A DNA stretch of 6,730 nt, taken from the NCBI GenBank assembly GCA_030607345.1, contig JAUWKC010000096.1, forward strand, positions 1 to 6,730, given 5' to 3'. The stretch is from Planctomycetota bacterium. GTDB taxonomy: Bacteria; Planctomycetota; Phycisphaerae; Sedimentisphaerales; SG8-4. The translations under genes and the position numbers were made by a program. Of this stretch, positions 5,503 to 6,730 are shown piece after piece. Below the pieces are notes generated by a model. That model had not been told where the DNA came from. It did no database searches and saw nothing but the letters and a program-made list of their open reading frames with translations. Every line of letters begins with the position of its first letter. Positions within the stretch are counted from its first letter, which is position 1.

Positions 5503-6730
5503 TCAGGCGTCACTGGCGTGACTGACATACCGCCGCCGCACCACACGCCGACGTATCGCCAGGACAACAGCTATCAAAAGAATAACGCCGGGCGCCGACC
5601 ACATATTAAGGTTCTGCAGCCTCATGCCTAACTGCTCGATGCTGGCATACCTTTTCTTTTGCACGTCGCGCAGTTCGCCGCGTGTACGGCGTATCTCGGT
5701 CTCAAGCTGCCTTTGCTTATCGACGATAGACTTCGCTATCAAATCCTCCTGCCCCTTCTTCGCCGATGATATGACCTGGTTAAGCTCTGTCTCCAGCCGC
5801 TTAATCTCGGCCTGCAATTTCGTGACCTCTTCGGCGTGTTTTTGCTCGGCCCTGGCACGTATGTCATCAACGACCACAAACGGACGCCGGAAATTGCCGC
5901 GAGACCTGACGCCTATCAGCTCGCTTGACCCGGCCAGGTCGTCCAGGGCATTGAGAACCAGGTCGCTGTTGTTGCCCACCGCAATCTTCATACCAAAAAC
6001 CGTATCCTGATAGGCGACTATATCGCTGATGAAATCAACATCCGAGAAGACCAAAACGGCACACTCGCCTGAAGATTCCGTCAGGCCGGTGAGCTTTCTC
6101 GTAACCGTCTTGGTCTCAGGCTTCTCGGTATCCTGGTCCTTGTTGTCCGTCTTCTCGCCGGAGTCCTCTGTTATTTCAATACCGTCGGGAAAATTGGATT
6201 TAAGACGACCCTTTATCAGGTAGCTCATAACTATCGGCTTGCTGCCGTCGCTAAAGTAAGTAATCATCCGCTCAGGATTTATTCTCACCCAGTCCCACGG
6301 CCCTTCGACCGACCACGTGTTGCCCTGGCTGGTCGTCCCGAGAAGTGGAATAACCTGCCGCTCGGCTTCTTCGTTGGCATCTGCCGCCTCGCTCCTGACC
6401 AGGGCCCCGGCAAAAAGCATCCTGACCTGATTCAGGTTGGAAGTCACAACGTTATGCCTGTTAAAGCAGTCGCCGGTCAGTTGCAGATAGCCAATCAGGT
6501 TTTGCAGCCTTTCGTTGCGGTCCATTCGTACGGGCATTGCCAGAGAGCGGTCACCTGCAAAGGCGTTCTCCAGCATCTCCACCCCCCATTTCGACAGCAG
6601 ACCGTTCAAATTCGAAACAGGCTCACTTTGCTGCCTGTCAAGCGGATTTGCGGCAGTGTCGACAAAGCAGCGAGGGTCTACGAAGAAGATTGTCCTGCCA
6701 CCTTTGAGAACGTATTGGTCAATTGCAAAG
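5503..6730 (-). CDS. GldG-like ABC-transporter auxiliary protein (5' end cut by window edge)
   Basis: The reading frame is open to the right edge, so the 408 visible residues are the C-terminal part of a longer protein. It begins with FAIDQYVLKGGRTIFFVDPR, the signature strand-loop of the GldG/ABC_transp_aux family, and includes DLVLNALDDLAGSSELIGVRSRG (about visible residues 256-278), another family hallmark. The family sits beside ABC-2 permeases; in Bacteroidetes the GldA-GldF-GldG complex serves gliding motility, while other bacteria use homologous systems for unknown export or envelope tasks. A charged low-complexity insert rich in Glu, Asp, Lys and Thr lies at about 187-211. A long coiled coil (about 292-375) leads to a single C-terminal membrane helix (about 379-392) followed by the Arg-rich cytoplasmic tail RRRVVRRR. 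The TTG at 6609 lies inside the conserved frame and is not a start. The ATPase and permease genes are expected just beyond the right edge. Confidence 0.88.
   Translation of the reverse strand, partial: FAIDQYVLKGGRTIFFVDPRCFVDTAANPLDRQQSEPVSNLNGLLSKWGVEMLENAFAGDRSLAMPVRMDRNERLQNLIGYLQLTGDCFNRHNVVTSNLNQVRMLFAGALVRSEAADANEEAERQVIPLLGTTSQGNTWSVEGPWDWVRINPERMITYFSDGSKPIVMSYLIKGRLKSNFPDGIEITEDSGEKTDNKDQDTEKPETKTVTRKLTGLTESSGECAVLVFSDVDFISDIVAYQDTVFGMKIAVGNNSDLVLNALDDLAGSSELIGVRSRGNFRRPFVVVDDIRARAEQKHAEEVTKLQAEIKRLETELNQVISSAKKGQEDLIAKSIVDKQRQLETEIRRTRGELRDVQKKRYASIEQLGMRLQNLNMWSAPGVILLIAVVLAIRRRVVRRRYVSHASDA

Noticed and set aside
4495..5631. Plus-strand open frame of 378 codons
   Set aside because: It is antisense to the DUF4340 gene and the end of the GldG-like gene. 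The opposite-strand proteins show family hallmarks and a strong ribosome site, while this one does not resemble any protein family.
1..6730. CRISPR array, tRNA or rRNA, insertion sequence, toxin-antitoxin or defence genes
   Set aside because: No repeated units, cloverleaf-like segments, transposase motifs or inverted terminal repeats were seen on either strand, and nearly the whole window is filled by the genes listed.

Overview
The window is a densely packed stretch of bacterial chromosome with every supported gene on the minus strand, so transcription runs from the right edge (6730) to the left edge (1). The combination of proteins suggests a planctomycete, most likely of the Phycisphaerae/Sedimentisphaerales type. 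It includes a GldG-like ABC auxiliary protein paired with a DUF4340 protein, a cytoplasmic GH10-like protein of about 490 residues with an N-terminal beta-rich domain, and a lipoprotein with a YWWGRW-type core. That placement rests on protein style recalled from memory, not on a search or on rRNA.

Right part (6730-4261): the 3' part of a GldG-like ABC-transporter auxiliary gene, followed 45 bp later by a DUF4340 gene. The pair is a familiar module normally led by ABC ATPase and permease genes, which would lie just beyond the right edge. Both proteins have a membrane helix and a large domain probably on the outer face of the inner membrane.

Middle (4260-4001): a 260-bp gap, the only substantial one in the window. 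It holds a convincing extended -10 promoter (minus strand, 4142-4115) and a good ribosome binding site in front of a GTG start. It probably separates two transcription units. I see no clear terminator hairpin in it.

Left part (4000-1): five tightly spaced or overlapping genes that look like one operon. In order they are a GH10-like protein whose usual catalytic acid/base and several substrate-binding residues are replaced, a single-pass membrane protein with a ComEA-type helix-hairpin-helix domain, a 166-residue conserved-looking protein of unknown function, a 300-residue lipoprotein, and a homocysteine S-methyltransferase cut by the left edge. Spacings are 32 bp, a 29-bp overlap, 13 bp and 21 bp. 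These five genes do not form an obvious pathway; the operon is best described as mixed housekeeping and envelope functions. The most interesting item is the GH10-like protein with a rebuilt active site. I see no RNA genes, CRISPR array, mobile element or defence system.
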